DNA of 64,000 bases from Muricoccus harenae (GCF_009848505.1 NZ_WWDL01000020.1:41145-105144), one strand, 5' to 3'; numbered from the stretch's first letter, positions 9,410 through 18,253 are shown. Numbers and translations: made by a program. The notes: a model not told the origin generated them from the sequence alone.

Positions 9410-9483
9410 GCCGGGGACGCTGCCCACCGTTTCACGAGACCAAACCAGCAGGAGTTGGCAGCACGCGAGGTTGGCCCACCTCA

Positions 9484-9494
9484 TTGTCGGACCA
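9484..9494. promoter_or_regulatory. GntR (FCD-type) operator 1
   Basis: TTGTCGGACCA fits the TNGTNNNACNA pattern known for FadR-subfamily GntR regulators. First of three sites sharing TTGTCGGAC upstream of and at the start of the GntR gene. Confidence 0.6.
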
Positions 9495-9581
9495 TCCAAG
9501 CGAAATTTCCCTTTGGTGAGATACCCTCACCCGCAAAACTCGGTTGTTTTCCGGCCAAACCACCGCAGCACAAAGAAACTA

Positions 9582-9592
9582 TTGTCGGACAA
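9582..9592. promoter_or_regulatory. GntR (FCD-type) operator 2
   Basis: TTGTCGGACAA is the near-perfect palindrome of the set, 98 bases downstream of operator 1 and 51 bases upstream of operator 3. Likely the highest-affinity site for the adjacent regulator. Confidence 0.7.
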
Positions 9593-9632
9593 GGCGTCGA
9601 CAGGTACAGATTGAGCCGGGAAGGAAACAAGA

Positions 9633-9643
9633 TTGTCGGACGA
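9633..9643. promoter_or_regulatory. GntR operator 3, overlapping the TTG start codon
   Basis: TTGTCGGACGA again fits TNGTNNNACNA. Its first three bases are the TTG start codon of the GntR gene, so the site lies inside the coding sequence. This may explain why the uncommon TTG start is kept. Confidence 0.55.
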
Positions 9644-10316
9644 CCTCACGCTCGAGAACTCTCCGCCGCGCAGCGGGGTGGTTGAGTTCATCGTCGAAGA
9701 AACCCGCCAGGCCATCAATTCGGGGCGCCTCGCACTGGGTCAGCGCCTTGTCGAGGCCGACCTCACCCGCCAGCTCGGCGTCAGCCGGTCATCCGTGCGG
9801 GAAGCCCTTCGCCGCCTCTCGGCCGAAGGCCTTGTCGACATCGTCCCCCATCGCGGCGCGGCCGTCCGGCGCCTCTCCCGCAAGGAGATCGCGGATCGCT
9901 ACCAGATCCGCATCCCGGTCGAGGCCCTTGCCGCCGAGCTCGCGGCCCGCCGCATCGGCGAGGGGGAAAACGCGCAACGCTTCCGCGCCGCGACCCGCCT
10001 GCTGCCCGAAGAGGAGGCGCTGGGCCTGATGGCGGGCTACCGCGTGGCCAATCTGCGCTTCCACCGCACCATCGCGGACCTTTCTGGCAATCCACAGCTT
10101 GCCGCCCTCATCGAGCAGATGTGGCTGCCCTCTTCCAACATCGCGGCGCGCGACGCGCTCGGCCTTACCCAGTGGAACGACTCCATCCAGGAACACGCGG
10201 CGATCGGCGACGCGATTCTGCGCGGCGACACCGCCGAGGCCGCCTCCGCGATGCGCGAACACCTGCGCCGCGGCTGCGAACGCATCCTCGCCGCGCCGGA
10301 AGGCGCCTTCGGTTGA
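9633..10316 (+). CDS. GntR family transcriptional regulator, FCD (FadR) subfamily
   Basis: 227 residues from a TTG start with GGAAGGAAAC upstream. The N-terminal winged helix (about residues 10-75) carries the recognition segment LGVSRSSVREALRRL. The C-terminal all-helical FCD domain has the usual metal or ligand-binding positions (FHRTIADLSGN, then EHAAIGDAI). FCD regulators normally repress a neighbouring catabolic operon and are released by its substrate or an intermediate. It is the first gene before the lyase/hydratase/TctC genes, only 17 bases upstream of the lyase start, so it is probably co-transcribed and self-regulated through the three operators. Confidence 0.88.
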   Translation: MSDDLTLENSPPRSGVVEFIVEETRQAINSGRLALGQRLVEADLTRQLGVSRSSVREALRRLSAEGLVDIVPHRGAAVRRLSRKEIADRYQIRIPVEALAAELAARRIGEGENAQRFRAATRLLPEEEALGLMAGYRVANLRFHRTIADLSGNPQLAALIEQMWLPSSNIAARDALGLTQWNDSIQEHAAIGDAILRGDTAEAASAMREHLRRGCERILAAPEGAFG

Positions 10317-10333
10317 ATAGGGAGACAAGGTCC

Positions 10334-11221
10334 ATGCCGAACCAGGCCGCCAATCTTCGCGCCATGCTGGCGGGCGACGAGCTGATCGTCGCGCCGGGCG
10401 CCTATGACGGTCTTACCGCCACACTCGTGGCCAAGGCTGGCTTCAAGGCCATCTACATGAGCGGTGCCGCCACGGCTGCGAGCTTCGGCCTTCCCGATTT
10501 CGGCCTGGTCACCATGACGGAAATGGTCGCGACTGCCGGGCGCATCGCGCGCACGGCCGATCTTCCGGTGATCGCGGATGCGGATACGGGCTTCGGCGAT
10601 GAGATGCATGTCTTCCGCGCCGTGCGCGAATATGAAGCACAGGGCGTGGCCGCCATCCATATGGAGGACCAGGAATTCCCGAAACGCTGCGGCCATCTCG
10701 AAGGGAAGGCCATCATCCCCCTGGATGAGTATCTCGCGAAGATCCGCGCCGCCGCCGCCGCCCGCCGCTCTCCTGATTTCACCATCATCGCCCGCACCGA
10801 CTCTCGCGCCGTTGCCGGGTTCGAGGAGGCGATCCGCCGAGCCAATGCGGCGCTGGAGGCCGGCGCCGACGTCGCTTTCGTCGAGGCGCCCGAATCCGCG
10901 GAGGAGATCGCCGAGGTGCCGCGGCGCGTGAAGGGCCCCTGCCTCCTGAACTTCCACCGCGGCGGAAAGACGCCGAATGTGGACCTGCCCTGGATCCAGT
11001 CGCTCGGCTACAAGATCGCGATCGTCCCGGGACTCCTGCTCCGTTCCGTCGCCAATATCTGCGAGCAGATGCTGGCTGAGCTGCAGGAGACAGGCCGGCA
11101 TCCCGTACCGGTCCGCGACCATTCGACCCGCGAGCTGTTCCAGAAATTCGGTGCCGACGAATGGGACGACCGGCGGGAGCGCTTCCGCACGCCCGGCCCC
11201 AGCCGGGCCGCTGCCGAGTAG
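10334..11221 (+). CDS. isocitrate lyase/PEP mutase-family C-C lyase (2-methylisocitrate or dimethylmalate lyase type)
   Basis: 295 residues from the ATG at 10334, behind GGGAGACAAGG. Family motifs are clear: YMSGAA near residue 41, the Mg-binding DADTGFGD at 82-89, ED at 111-112, and the catalytic-cysteine signature KRCGH at 117-121, which marks true lyases of the methylisocitrate, isocitrate and 2,3-dimethylmalate type rather than mutases. The expected reaction is reversible aldol cleavage of a 2-hydroxy di- or tricarboxylate to pyruvate (or glyoxylate) plus a smaller acid. Immediately downstream are aconitase-type hydratase subunits that could make its substrate from an unsaturated acid. 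No methylcitrate synthase is near, so a propionate role is not supported. Confidence 0.82.
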   Translation: MPNQAANLRAMLAGDELIVAPGAYDGLTATLVAKAGFKAIYMSGAATAASFGLPDFGLVTMTEMVATAGRIARTADLPVIADADTGFGDEMHVFRAVREYEAQGVAAIHMEDQEFPKRCGHLEGKAIIPLDEYLAKIRAAAAARRSPDFTIIARTDSRAVAGFEEAIRRANAALEAGADVAFVEAPESAEEIAEVPRRVKGPCLLNFHRGGKTPNVDLPWIQSLGYKIAIVPGLLLRSVANICEQMLAELQETGRHPVPVRDHSTRELFQKFGADEWDDRRERFRTPGPSRAAAE

Positions 11222-11228
11222 CGCGGCC

Positions 11229-12611
11229 ATGGCCTCGTCCCCACGCAGCCTCGTCGGCAAGATCTGGGCACGGCATGTCGTGACCGAGCGGGAGGACGGG
11301 CAGTCCCTCCTCTTCGTGGATCGCCACCTGGTCCATGAAGGATCGCGACGCGGCTTCGAGCTCATCGGCCAGCGCGGCCTGACCGTGCGCCGACCTGACC
11401 TGACCTTCGCCCTCCCCGACCACTATGTTCCCACCGCCGCCGTCACGGCGAAGCCAGCAGCGGCCAACATGCTCGCGCTGCTACGCGAGAACGCGCGGAA
11501 GTCCGGCGTCACGCTCTTCGATGTCGGCACGCGCCATCATGGCATCGTGCATGTGGTCGGGCCGGAGGCGGGGCTGACGCTGCCGGGCAGCATCATCGTC
11601 TGCGGCGACAGCCACACCGCCACCCATGGCGCGATGGGCGCCCTCGCCTTCGGGATCGGCGCCTCCGAGGTCTCGCATGTGCTTGCCACCCAGACACTTT
11701 GGCAGGCGCGTCCGCGTGACATGCGGATCCGTGTGACGGGCCGGCTGCCGGAGGGGGTTAGCGCGAAGGATCTCGCCCTCGCCGTCATCGCGCGGATCGG
11801 TGCCGCCGGCGGCACCGGGCACGCCATCGAATTTACCGGCGAGGCCGTCCGTGCCCTGAGCATGGAAGGGCGGCTGACCCTTTGCAACATGGCCATCGAG
11901 GCAGGGGCGCGGATCGGCACCGTCGCACCCGATGCCACCACTCTTGCTTACCTCAAGGGCCGCCCATATGCGCCACAAGGCGCTGCCTGGGACGCGGCGG
12001 CGGCGGATTGGCTCTCCCTGGCCAGCGACCAGGACGCCGCCTTCCACCAGGAGGTGGAGCTGGACGCGTCTCGCCTCGCGCCCATGATGACCTGGGGCAC
12101 GAGCCCCGAGGATGCCGTGCCCATCACCGGCCGGGTTCCCGGCCCGCAGGACTACCGCGACCCCGTGCGGGCCGAGGCCGCCGCCCGTTCCATCGCCTAT
12201 ATGGGCCTGGAGCCGGGGCAGCCCATGGCCGAGATCCGTTTCGACCGCGTCTTCATCGGATCCTGCACCAATGGCCGGATCGAGGATCTGCGCGCCGCCG
12301 CGGCGGCGGTGCGCGGACGCAGGGCCATCATTCCCGCCATGGTGTCGCCGGGCTCCGAAGCTGTGCGCCAGCAGGCCGAAGCGGAAGGGACCGCCGCAAT
12401 CCTCCGCGAGGCGGGCTTCGAATGGCGGACGCCGGGCTGCTCCATGTGCGTGGGGCTGAACGGCGACCTGGTCGATCCCGGTGCGCGCTGCGCCTCGACC
12501 TCCAACCGCAACTTCGCCGGGCGCCAGGGGCCAGGGGCGCGCACCCATCTGGTCGCCCCCGCCCTGGCCGCCAGCATCGCCCTGCATGGCCGGGCGCTGG
12601 GGGTGCATTAA
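11229..12611 (+). CDS. aconitase-type hydratase large subunit (LeuC/dimethylmaleate hydratase-like)
   Basis: 460 residues from the ATG at 11229, eight bases after the lyase stop. Iron-sulfur ligands are present: GSCTNGR with Cys346, and CSMC with Cys404 and Cys407. The substrate-side motif GDSHTATHGA lies at about 126-135. Length and motifs match 3-isopropylmalate dehydratase large subunits, but no leuA or leuB is nearby and the unit sits in a GntR-controlled catabolic cassette. A hydratase acting on a substituted maleate or related acid and feeding the adjacent lyase is more likely. An annotation as leucine biosynthesis leuC would be the main alternative. Confidence 0.82.
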   Translation: MASSPRSLVGKIWARHVVTEREDGQSLLFVDRHLVHEGSRRGFELIGQRGLTVRRPDLTFALPDHYVPTAAVTAKPAAANMLALLRENARKSGVTLFDVGTRHHGIVHVVGPEAGLTLPGSIIVCGDSHTATHGAMGALAFGIGASEVSHVLATQTLWQARPRDMRIRVTGRLPEGVSAKDLALAVIARIGAAGGTGHAIEFTGEAVRALSMEGRLTLCNMAIEAGARIGTVAPDATTLAYLKGRPYAPQGAAWDAAAADWLSLASDQDAAFHQEVELDASRLAPMMTWGTSPEDAVPITGRVPGPQDYRDPVRAEAAARSIAYMGLEPGQPMAEIRFDRVFIGSCTNGRIEDLRAAAAAVRGRRAIIPAMVSPGSEAVRQQAEAEGTAAILREAGFEWRTPGCSMCVGLNGDLVDPGARCASTSNRNFAGRQGPGARTHLVAPALAASIALHGRALGVH

Positions 12612-12612
12612 G

Positions 12613-13218
12613 ATGGAGGCCTTCCGCAGCCTGGAGGCCCTCGTCCTCCACCTCCCCATGCCGAACACGGACACGGACCAGATCGTGCCGGCGCGCTTCC
12701 TCTCCCGCGGTCGCTCCGAGGGCTTCGCGGACGCATTCCTGCAGGGGTTGCGCTTCCGGTCCGATGGAACGCCCATCGCCGATAATCCTGTCGACCGCGC
12801 GAAGGGAGCCGGCATCCTGCTGGCCGGTGCTAACTTCGGCTGTGGCTCGTCTCGGGAAGCGGCCGTCTATGCGCTGCAGGATTTCGGCATCCGCGCCGTG
12901 CTGGCGCCGAGCTTTGGCGACATCTTCTCGGGCAATGCCGCCAAGAACGGGCTGCTCTGTGGCATCTTGCCCGAACAGGATGCCGCAGAGCTTGGCACCG
13001 CATTGGATGCTGCGCCGGAGCCGGTGCTGCGCATCGACCTGACTTCCTGCACGGCCATGCTGGCGGATGGACGGGCCTTTACCTTCGGGATCGATCCATT
13101 CCGCCGTCGCTGCCTGCTTGAAGGATTGGATGAACTCGGCGTCACGTTGTCGCTCTCGGACCTGATTGCCGCCTTTGAGCAGCGTCCGCCGCCGGTGCCG
13201 CAGCCCGCCGTCCCCTAG
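12613..13218 (+). CDS. aconitase-type hydratase small subunit (LeuD-like swivel domain)
   Basis: 201 residues starting two bases after the large-subunit stop. It carries the small-subunit signature NTDTDQIVPARFL near residue 18 and the substrate-specificity loop with NFGCGSSREAAVYAL around residue 74. It should form the swivel domain that completes the active site of the 4Fe-4S hydratase encoded just upstream. Slightly extended Pro-rich C-terminus (PPPVPQPAVP). Tight spacing makes co-translation with the large subunit near certain. Confidence 0.85.
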   Translation: MEAFRSLEALVLHLPMPNTDTDQIVPARFLSRGRSEGFADAFLQGLRFRSDGTPIADNPVDRAKGAGILLAGANFGCGSSREAAVYALQDFGIRAVLAPSFGDIFSGNAAKNGLLCGILPEQDAAELGTALDAAPEPVLRIDLTSCTAMLADGRAFTFGIDPFRRRCLLEGLDELGVTLSLSDLIAAFEQRPPPVPQPAVP

Positions 13219-13321
13219 GACGGCATGACCAAGGAGGGAACGAGATGAAAAAGGACCAGTTCACACCCCCGGCGCCGCGCGCCGTGGGTTCCGCTTCGGC
13301 GATTTGAGGAAGGAGCGGACC

Positions 13322-14290
13322 ATGCCCCTTTCCCGTCGTGCGATCCTCGCCGCGCCGGGCCTGCTCCTGGCATGCAGCGCCTCCGCCACTCCGGGCTTTC
13401 CCACACGCCCCATCCGGGTGATTGCCCCGACCGCTGCGGGCAGCGGGTCCGACAGCTTCTTCCGCCTCGTTGCAGACCCGATGGCAGAGCTGCTCGGCCA
13501 GCCCGTCGTGGTCGATAACCGGGGCGGCGCGGGCGGCGTCATCGGCACCGAGGCCGTCGCGCGTGCCGTCCCCGATGGCTACACCCTTGGCTCCCTGGTC
13601 GGCTCGCATGTGATGAACCGCTACGTGCTGGGAAGTCTTCCCTATGATGCGGTCGAGGACTTCACGCCGATCATCCGGCTGTCCCGGACGACACATATCC
13701 TCGTCGCATCGCCGAAGTCACCCTTTAGCACCGCAGCGGAACTCGCGCGCCTGGCGCGGGAGAAGCCTGGAACGGTCACCATCGCCGGCTCCGAACCACT
13801 CTCGCTCTATGGCGGCCACCTCTTCGCCCGCATCACCGGGAGCGAGATTATCTCCGTGCCCTATCGCGGCAGCGCCGCCATGTCATCCGACGTGATCGCC
13901 GGCAATGTGATGGCGTCCTTCATGACCTCCGTCTCGGCCATGCCGCATATCGAGGCCGGGCGGTTGCGCGCCCTCGGCGTCACATCGCGGGAGCGTTCGC
14001 GCCTGATGCCGAACATCCCCTCCCTTCATGAGGCGGGGATCGATGGCTTCGTCTATGGCGGCTGGTTCAGCCTGATGGGGCCCGCCAATATTCCGGAGCC
14101 GGTCGTCACCCGCATTGCCGATGCTGCCCGCACGACCGTTCTGTCACCATCCCTCCGCCCACGGCTGGAAGGCCTGGGTGCTGAGATCGATATTCTCGAA
14201 TCCAAGGACTTTGCGGCCCTGATCAAGAGTGACGATGCCACCTGGGCCGCTGCGGCGCGTGACGGCCTCCTGCGCGCGCAAGGCAGCTGA
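13322..14290 (+). CDS. TctC/Bug-family tripartite tricarboxylate receptor
   Basis: 322 residues with a signal peptide (RRAILAAPGLLLACSASA; a possible lipobox LLAC is inside it), then the family opening FPTRPIRVIAPTAAG and the ligand-loop motif VVDNRGGAGGVIGTEAVA. These periplasmic proteins bind carboxylates for TctAB transporters or act in signalling. No tctA or tctB is present here, as is usual for Bug proteins. The ATG at 13322 has AAGGAGCGG upstream. As the last gene of the GntR/lyase/hydratase run it probably binds the cassette's di- or tricarboxylate substrate. Confidence 0.88.
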   Translation: MPLSRRAILAAPGLLLACSASATPGFPTRPIRVIAPTAAGSGSDSFFRLVADPMAELLGQPVVVDNRGGAGGVIGTEAVARAVPDGYTLGSLVGSHVMNRYVLGSLPYDAVEDFTPIIRLSRTTHILVASPKSPFSTAAELARLAREKPGTVTIAGSEPLSLYGGHLFARITGSEIISVPYRGSAAMSSDVIAGNVMASFMTSVSAMPHIEAGRLRALGVTSRERSRLMPNIPSLHEAGIDGFVYGGWFSLMGPANIPEPVVTRIADAARTTVLSPSLRPRLEGLGAEIDILESKDFAALIKSDDATWAAAARDGLLRAQGS

Positions 14291-14423
14291 GGCAGATCCG
14301 GTCGCGAATGCCGCGACATGGCAGCGGAAGATCGTGACCCCGCATCATGCTGGGCACCGCGCCGGCCGCCAGGCCCCGCTGTCCCCAGCGCGCATTGTGG
14401 AAAGCGCCTCCTCACCCATCCGC

Positions 14424-14822
14424 TTAGCTCTGGATGACGGCGATGGCACTCATCTCGATCAAGGCGTCGGGGGACGTCATCTTCGGCGTCTCGACCATGG
14501 TGGAGGCCGGCGGCGCTCCGGTGAAATACTGGCGGCGGACCTTATGGATCGTGTCGAAGTGCTCCATGTTCCGCACGAACACATCGACACGGCAGATGTC
14601 GTCCAGCGTGCCGCCGGCTGCCTCAACCGCGGCCTTCACGTTCTCGCAGACCTGAATGGTCTGCTGCTCGATATCCCCGACACCCATGATCTTTCCGTCC
14701 GGCCCCTTAGCGAGCATGCCGGAGATGAAGACGATCCGGCCGCTGGCCTCGACCACCGTCGCATGCGCGAAATGCCCGCTGGGCTTGCCGATCCTGTCCG
14801 AAACGATCTGCGTCTTGGGCAT
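14424..14822 (-). CDS. RidA/YjgF-family protein lacking the catalytic arginine
   Basis: 132 residues covering the whole Rid fold, with family landmarks FISGMLAKG, VENVKAAVEAAGG-like pattern and DVFVRNMEHF. In enamine/imine deaminases the motif near residue 105 contains Arg (PARSxV); here it reads PPASTMVE, so the arginine that holds the carboxylate is missing. A deaminase role is therefore doubtful, and a binding or other Rid-subfamily role is more likely. It converges with the TctC gene and is not clearly part of that operon. Confidence 0.85.
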   Translation of the reverse strand: MPKTQIVSDRIGKPSGHFAHATVVEASGRIVFISGMLAKGPDGKIMGVGDIEQQTIQVCENVKAAVEAAGGTLDDICRVDVFVRNMEHFDTIHKVRRQYFTGAPPASTMVETPKMTSPDALIEMSAIAVIQS

Positions 14823-15328
14823 GCATGCGGCCTTTCCGGATCTTGCTTACGATGTTTTCCCGCCGGTCGGCTCGTCCCCGGCCCGTGCGGGCGGGTCGCG
14901 CCGAACGTTAAGAAACCGGAAAAATTATTCACCGATGCCGCGGTCCGCACAAGCAGGGAGCCGCAAACCATGCAGCGGGTCCTCGCCACTGCGCCGTTGG
15001 CAGAATGAGGTCGGCTCCATTTTCACCGATCATGGTGACCGCAGCATTCATGTTGCTCGATGGAATGCGCGACAGGATGGCCGTATTGGCAGCGCGCAGC
15101 GCCCGCATCCGATCCCATACGGAAGGTTCCGCAGGAGCGCGCGTCGTCCAGCCGGGATTCATCCGTCTCTACCGCCGGGCCTCGAAGCACCTCCTCTGTG
15201 GCTGCTTCTGGATGCCCGGATTGGCAAAGGCGTGGCCCGCAGCTTGGGTGCTGACCTATTGGCGCAGCAGCAGTCACCGCAACGCCAAAGGCGCCGATGG
15301 CCTGCCCTGCACAAGCTGTCCCTGCGAG
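14823..15328. other. gap of about 500 bases with one weak minus-strand frame
   Basis: Holds the RidA promoter region and a slightly AT-richer patch near 14910-14936. The only reading with protein-like character is the minus-strand frame at 14929-15162, reported separately. I see no terminator or repeat. Confidence 0.45.
14929..15162 (-). CDS. possible small protein, unknown
   Basis: 77-residue minus-strand frame whose middle (RAANTAILSRIP, then NMNAAVTMIGENGADLIL) has an amino-acid mix like a real protein, unlike the Arg/Pro/Ala-rich shadows around it. The last 20 residues lose this character. It could be a small hypothetical gene or a decayed end of one. No family recognised and no good ribosome binding site. 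Confidence 0.25.
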   Translation of the reverse strand: MNPGWTTRAPAEPSVWDRMRALRAANTAILSRIPSSNMNAAVTMIGENGADLILPTAQWRGPAAWFAAPCLCGPRHR

Positions 15329-16495
15329 TTACTTTGAACTGGGCCCCGGCGGACCGGACGGGATGAAGGCCTCCAGGAAGCGGCAGGCCGAGGTCAGGCC
15401 GATATCCGCCATCCTGAAAGGCAGCGCCGCCAAATCAAGTGGCAGCGCCGCCATGGAGGTCATAGCAGCAAGAGGCGCACCGCCGCTCTCGGGGTTGGTG
15501 CGCCAGCCCCCGCTCACGCCCCTGCCGTCCCGCACGGGATCGAAGAGCGCGCCGGTCGTGTCCTCGCTCGAACCGGACGAAAGGAAGCCCGTATGCAGGC
15601 TCCGGCCGGTGAACCATGTGGTGAAGGTCGGCGCCATCCGCTTCTGCGCGGCGGCAATCTTTCCGAAGCCGCCGACGATCACCTCCGCCTGCGGTTGCTC
15701 CGTCAGCCCCACGACCGTCCCTGCCACCTCCTCCGCCGTATAGACCGGTGGCGCGGCACGCACGCTCCGGCCGCTGAAATTGGCGGCATGCTGGAAGAAG
15801 GGTGTGTCAACCACCGAAGGCATCACGGTGCAGATATGGATATCGGGCTGGTCGAGCACTTCCTGCCGCAGCGCCTCGGAGAAACCGCGGATCGCGAACT
15901 TGCTGGTGGCATAGGGCGTGCCGTCCGGCTTGGCCGTCTCGCCGACAATGGAGGCGTTCTGTACCAGCGTGCCGCGCCCCTGGGCACGGAACTGGCGCAT
16001 CGCGACCTTCGCGCCATGCACATAGCCGAAAAGATTGATCTCGATGACGCGCCGCCAGGCATCCATGGGGATGGATTCCAGCCGGCCGAAGGCACCGACG
16101 CCCGCATTGTTGAACCAGACATCAATGCGGCCGAAGCGCTCGATGGCGCGGCGGCCCAGCACCTCCACCTCCTCCTCGCGGGTCACGTCCGTCGGCACCG
16201 CCAGCGCCGTGCCGCCGAGGGCCTCGCATTCCCGCGCCGCCTCCTCCAGCATCTCGGCTCGCCGCGCCGCCAGCACCAGGGAAGCGCCGCGCCGGGCGAA
16301 AGCCAGGGCGGTAGCGCGCCCGATACCACTGGATGCACCGGTGATGACGACCACGGGTCGGCCTCCCTTGAGGGACAAGCCCTTCCCGCCGGTTGCCACG
16401 GCATCAGCCGTGGCCTGCGGCAGGGATGCTGGCGGCGTCATGCCACTCTCCGGCACAATCTTGCCGCCATTGCTGTCGGACGAATGCTCGCTCAT
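15329..16495 (-). CDS. SDR family oxidoreductase with N- and C-terminal extensions
   Basis: 388 residues from the ATG at 16495 (AGAACGGA upstream). A 45-residue polar, probably disordered N-terminus precedes the SDR core with TGASSGIG at about residue 53, NNAG, a catalytic-region serine in QNASIVGE, and YATSK. The C-terminal extension contains NFSGRSVRAAPPVYTAEEVA and a GGWRTNP segment that parallel the tails of the two SDRs at 4.6-7.9 kb, so all three belong to the same long-SDR group. It sits alone between unrelated genes. Substrate unknown. Confidence 0.83.
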   Translation of the reverse strand: MSEHSSDSNGGKIVPESGMTPPASLPQATADAVATGGKGLSLKGGRPVVVITGASSGIGRATALAFARRGASLVLAARRAEMLEEAARECEALGGTALAVPTDVTREEEVEVLGRRAIERFGRIDVWFNNAGVGAFGRLESIPMDAWRRVIEINLFGYVHGAKVAMRQFRAQGRGTLVQNASIVGETAKPDGTPYATSKFAIRGFSEALRQEVLDQPDIHICTVMPSVVDTPFFQHAANFSGRSVRAAPPVYTAEEVAGTVVGLTEQPQAEVIVGGFGKIAAAQKRMAPTFTTWFTGRSLHTGFLSSGSSEDTTGALFDPVRDGRGVSGGWRTNPESGGAPLAAMTSMAALPLDLAALPFRMADIGLTSACRFLEAFIPSGPPGPSSK

Positions 16496-16732
16496 GGGAA
16501 TTCCGTTCTTCTGATGGCCGCTCAAGCATGCGGGTAAGCCGATAAGCTCACCATTGTTGCGGCGCAGGAGGGCCACTCAGATGGCCCTGACAGCCCCGCA
16601 ATGCCCTAATCTATGCGAAGCCCAGGACTGATGATCCGCTCACCTCCGCGCGACTGCTGGAGGCAAATGTGACGATCATGCTTCCGTCCCCGCCATCATC
16701 TCATGGCGTGCGGCCTGCATCATCGCTGCCAC

Positions 16733-18238
16733 CTAGAAAGAATCCTGGAGCAACTCGTCGAACGGCCGCTCGTCCTGCACCACGCGTGGAACCTTGTGCT
16801 GGCCGCCCAGCTTGCCGCGGCCCCTCATCCAGTCCGCGAAACGTCCAGGAGGAACGAGGGTGACGAGCGGAGGTGCAAGCCGGCCATATTGCCGGTCATC
16901 CCCGAAATTCGCGTTGCTCCGCCGCAGGGCCTGGTCCAGCAGTTCGCTGAACCGGTCGCGGTCGGCCGCAGCCGCGCATTCGACAGCCAACTGGTGAGAG
17001 GGTTGGCGGCCCTCCCGGGGAAAGCGGGGGCCGAACATGAACTCCCCGATTTCCACGCCCATTGCGCTGGCAGCCCCGAGCACGGCCTCCTCGATCTGCT
17101 CGCCCGTGAGGTGCTCGCCGAAGGCGTTCAGGAAATAGGAGATCCGGCCAGACACGAGGATGCGCGGCGGCGTGCGGTCCACAAGCCGCACCGTGTCACC
17201 CAGGATGTAGGACCAGAGCCCGGCATTCGTCGAGAGGATGAGCGCATAGTCCTGCCCCATCTCGGCATTGCCGAGCCAGTGGCGCGTGGGCCGCGCAGCG
17301 TCGATTTCGGCGACGGGGACAAATTCGAAGAAGATGCCATTGTCGAGAAGAAGCCGCAGGCCTTCGCCAGGCCTGCGGTCGGCGATGGCAACGAAGCCCT
17401 CGCTTGCCGGGTAGACCTCACGAAGCTCGGCCCGGCTGCCCGCGAGTAGCCGCTCGAACTGCGCACGGAACGGATCGAAGCGCACGCCGCCATGCACCAG
17501 CAGTTCAAGCTCGGGGAACAAGGCGCCGAGATGCCGGTCCGCGGTGCCGGCCTTCTCGAACAGCCGCTCGAAGAGCACCAGGAGCCAGGTCGGCGTGCCT
17601 CCGATCACGCGGAGGTCTTCCCCGAGCGCAGCCTCCGCGATCCGCTCGGCCTTGCGGTCCCAATCCGGGATCAGGGCGATGTCCGCCGGGGGGAAGAGCC
17701 GCGCCCTGGCCCACCACGGCACCTCGCGCTGAGCAATGCCTGACAGGTCCCCCGCCTCCACGCCGGGCGCAAGCGGGGTGAGGTCGGTGCTGCCCCCCAG
17801 CATCAGGCTCTTGCCACGCAGCACCCGGCTTTGCGGGCAATGCTGGAGATGATGCGCCAGCAGGTCCAGCGTGGCCCGGCGGTTCGCCCGCGCCATCGCC
17901 CGGGTCACCGGGATATGCTTGGTCCGCGCGCCGCTCGTCCCGGAACTGAGTGCGTAATAGGGGATGGTGCCCGGCCAGATCCGGTTGCGGACCACGGGGA
18001 AGCTCGGCGCGATCCAGTCGCGCCAGATGTCGTCGTATCGCCGGAGCGGCACGGCGGTCTGGTAATCCGCCACCGTCCGGATGCGCCTGAAGTCATGCGC
18101 GCGACCGAAATCGGTTCCTGCTGCCATGCGGATGAGGTGGCGCAATGTCCGCAGCTGCGCCTGCACGGGATCCAGGCGTCTTAGCCTGGTCATCCTTGCA
18201 GCGGCGTAGAAGCGGAGGAGCGCCGTCGCGTCAATCAT
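16733..18238 (-). CDS. GH3-family acyl-amido synthetase-like protein
   Basis: 501 residues with the GH3 pattern of the ANL adenylate-forming superfamily: the phosphate-binding loop LSSGTSGARTKHIPVT near residue 97, GGTPTWLLVLFERL, the YPASEGF motif, and ILGDTVRL. Plant GH3 enzymes couple acyl acids such as indole-acetic or jasmonic acid to amino acids through an acyl-adenylate; bacterial members are mostly uncharacterised. It begins 15 bases after the stop of the penicillin-acylase-type gene, so an amide-forming and an amide-cleaving enzyme share one transcript. Substrate unknown. Confidence 0.82.
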   Translation of the reverse strand: MIDATALLRFYAAARMTRLRRLDPVQAQLRTLRHLIRMAAGTDFGRAHDFRRIRTVADYQTAVPLRRYDDIWRDWIAPSFPVVRNRIWPGTIPYYALSSGTSGARTKHIPVTRAMARANRRATLDLLAHHLQHCPQSRVLRGKSLMLGGSTDLTPLAPGVEAGDLSGIAQREVPWWARARLFPPADIALIPDWDRKAERIAEAALGEDLRVIGGTPTWLLVLFERLFEKAGTADRHLGALFPELELLVHGGVRFDPFRAQFERLLAGSRAELREVYPASEGFVAIADRRPGEGLRLLLDNGIFFEFVPVAEIDAARPTRHWLGNAEMGQDYALILSTNAGLWSYILGDTVRLVDRTPPRILVSGRISYFLNAFGEHLTGEQIEEAVLGAASAMGVEIGEFMFGPRFPREGRQPSHQLAVECAAAADRDRFSELLDQALRRSNANFGDDRQYGRLAPPLVTLVPPGRFADWMRGRGKLGGQHKVPRVVQDERPFDELLQDSF

Positions 18239-18253
18239 AGAGCATGCCAGGCA

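Noticed and set aside
11229..13218. Leucine biosynthesis leuCD
   Set aside because: Motifs fit the family, but there is no leuA or leuB, and the genes are in a GntR/lyase/TctC unit, so a catabolic hydratase is preferred. Not excluded.
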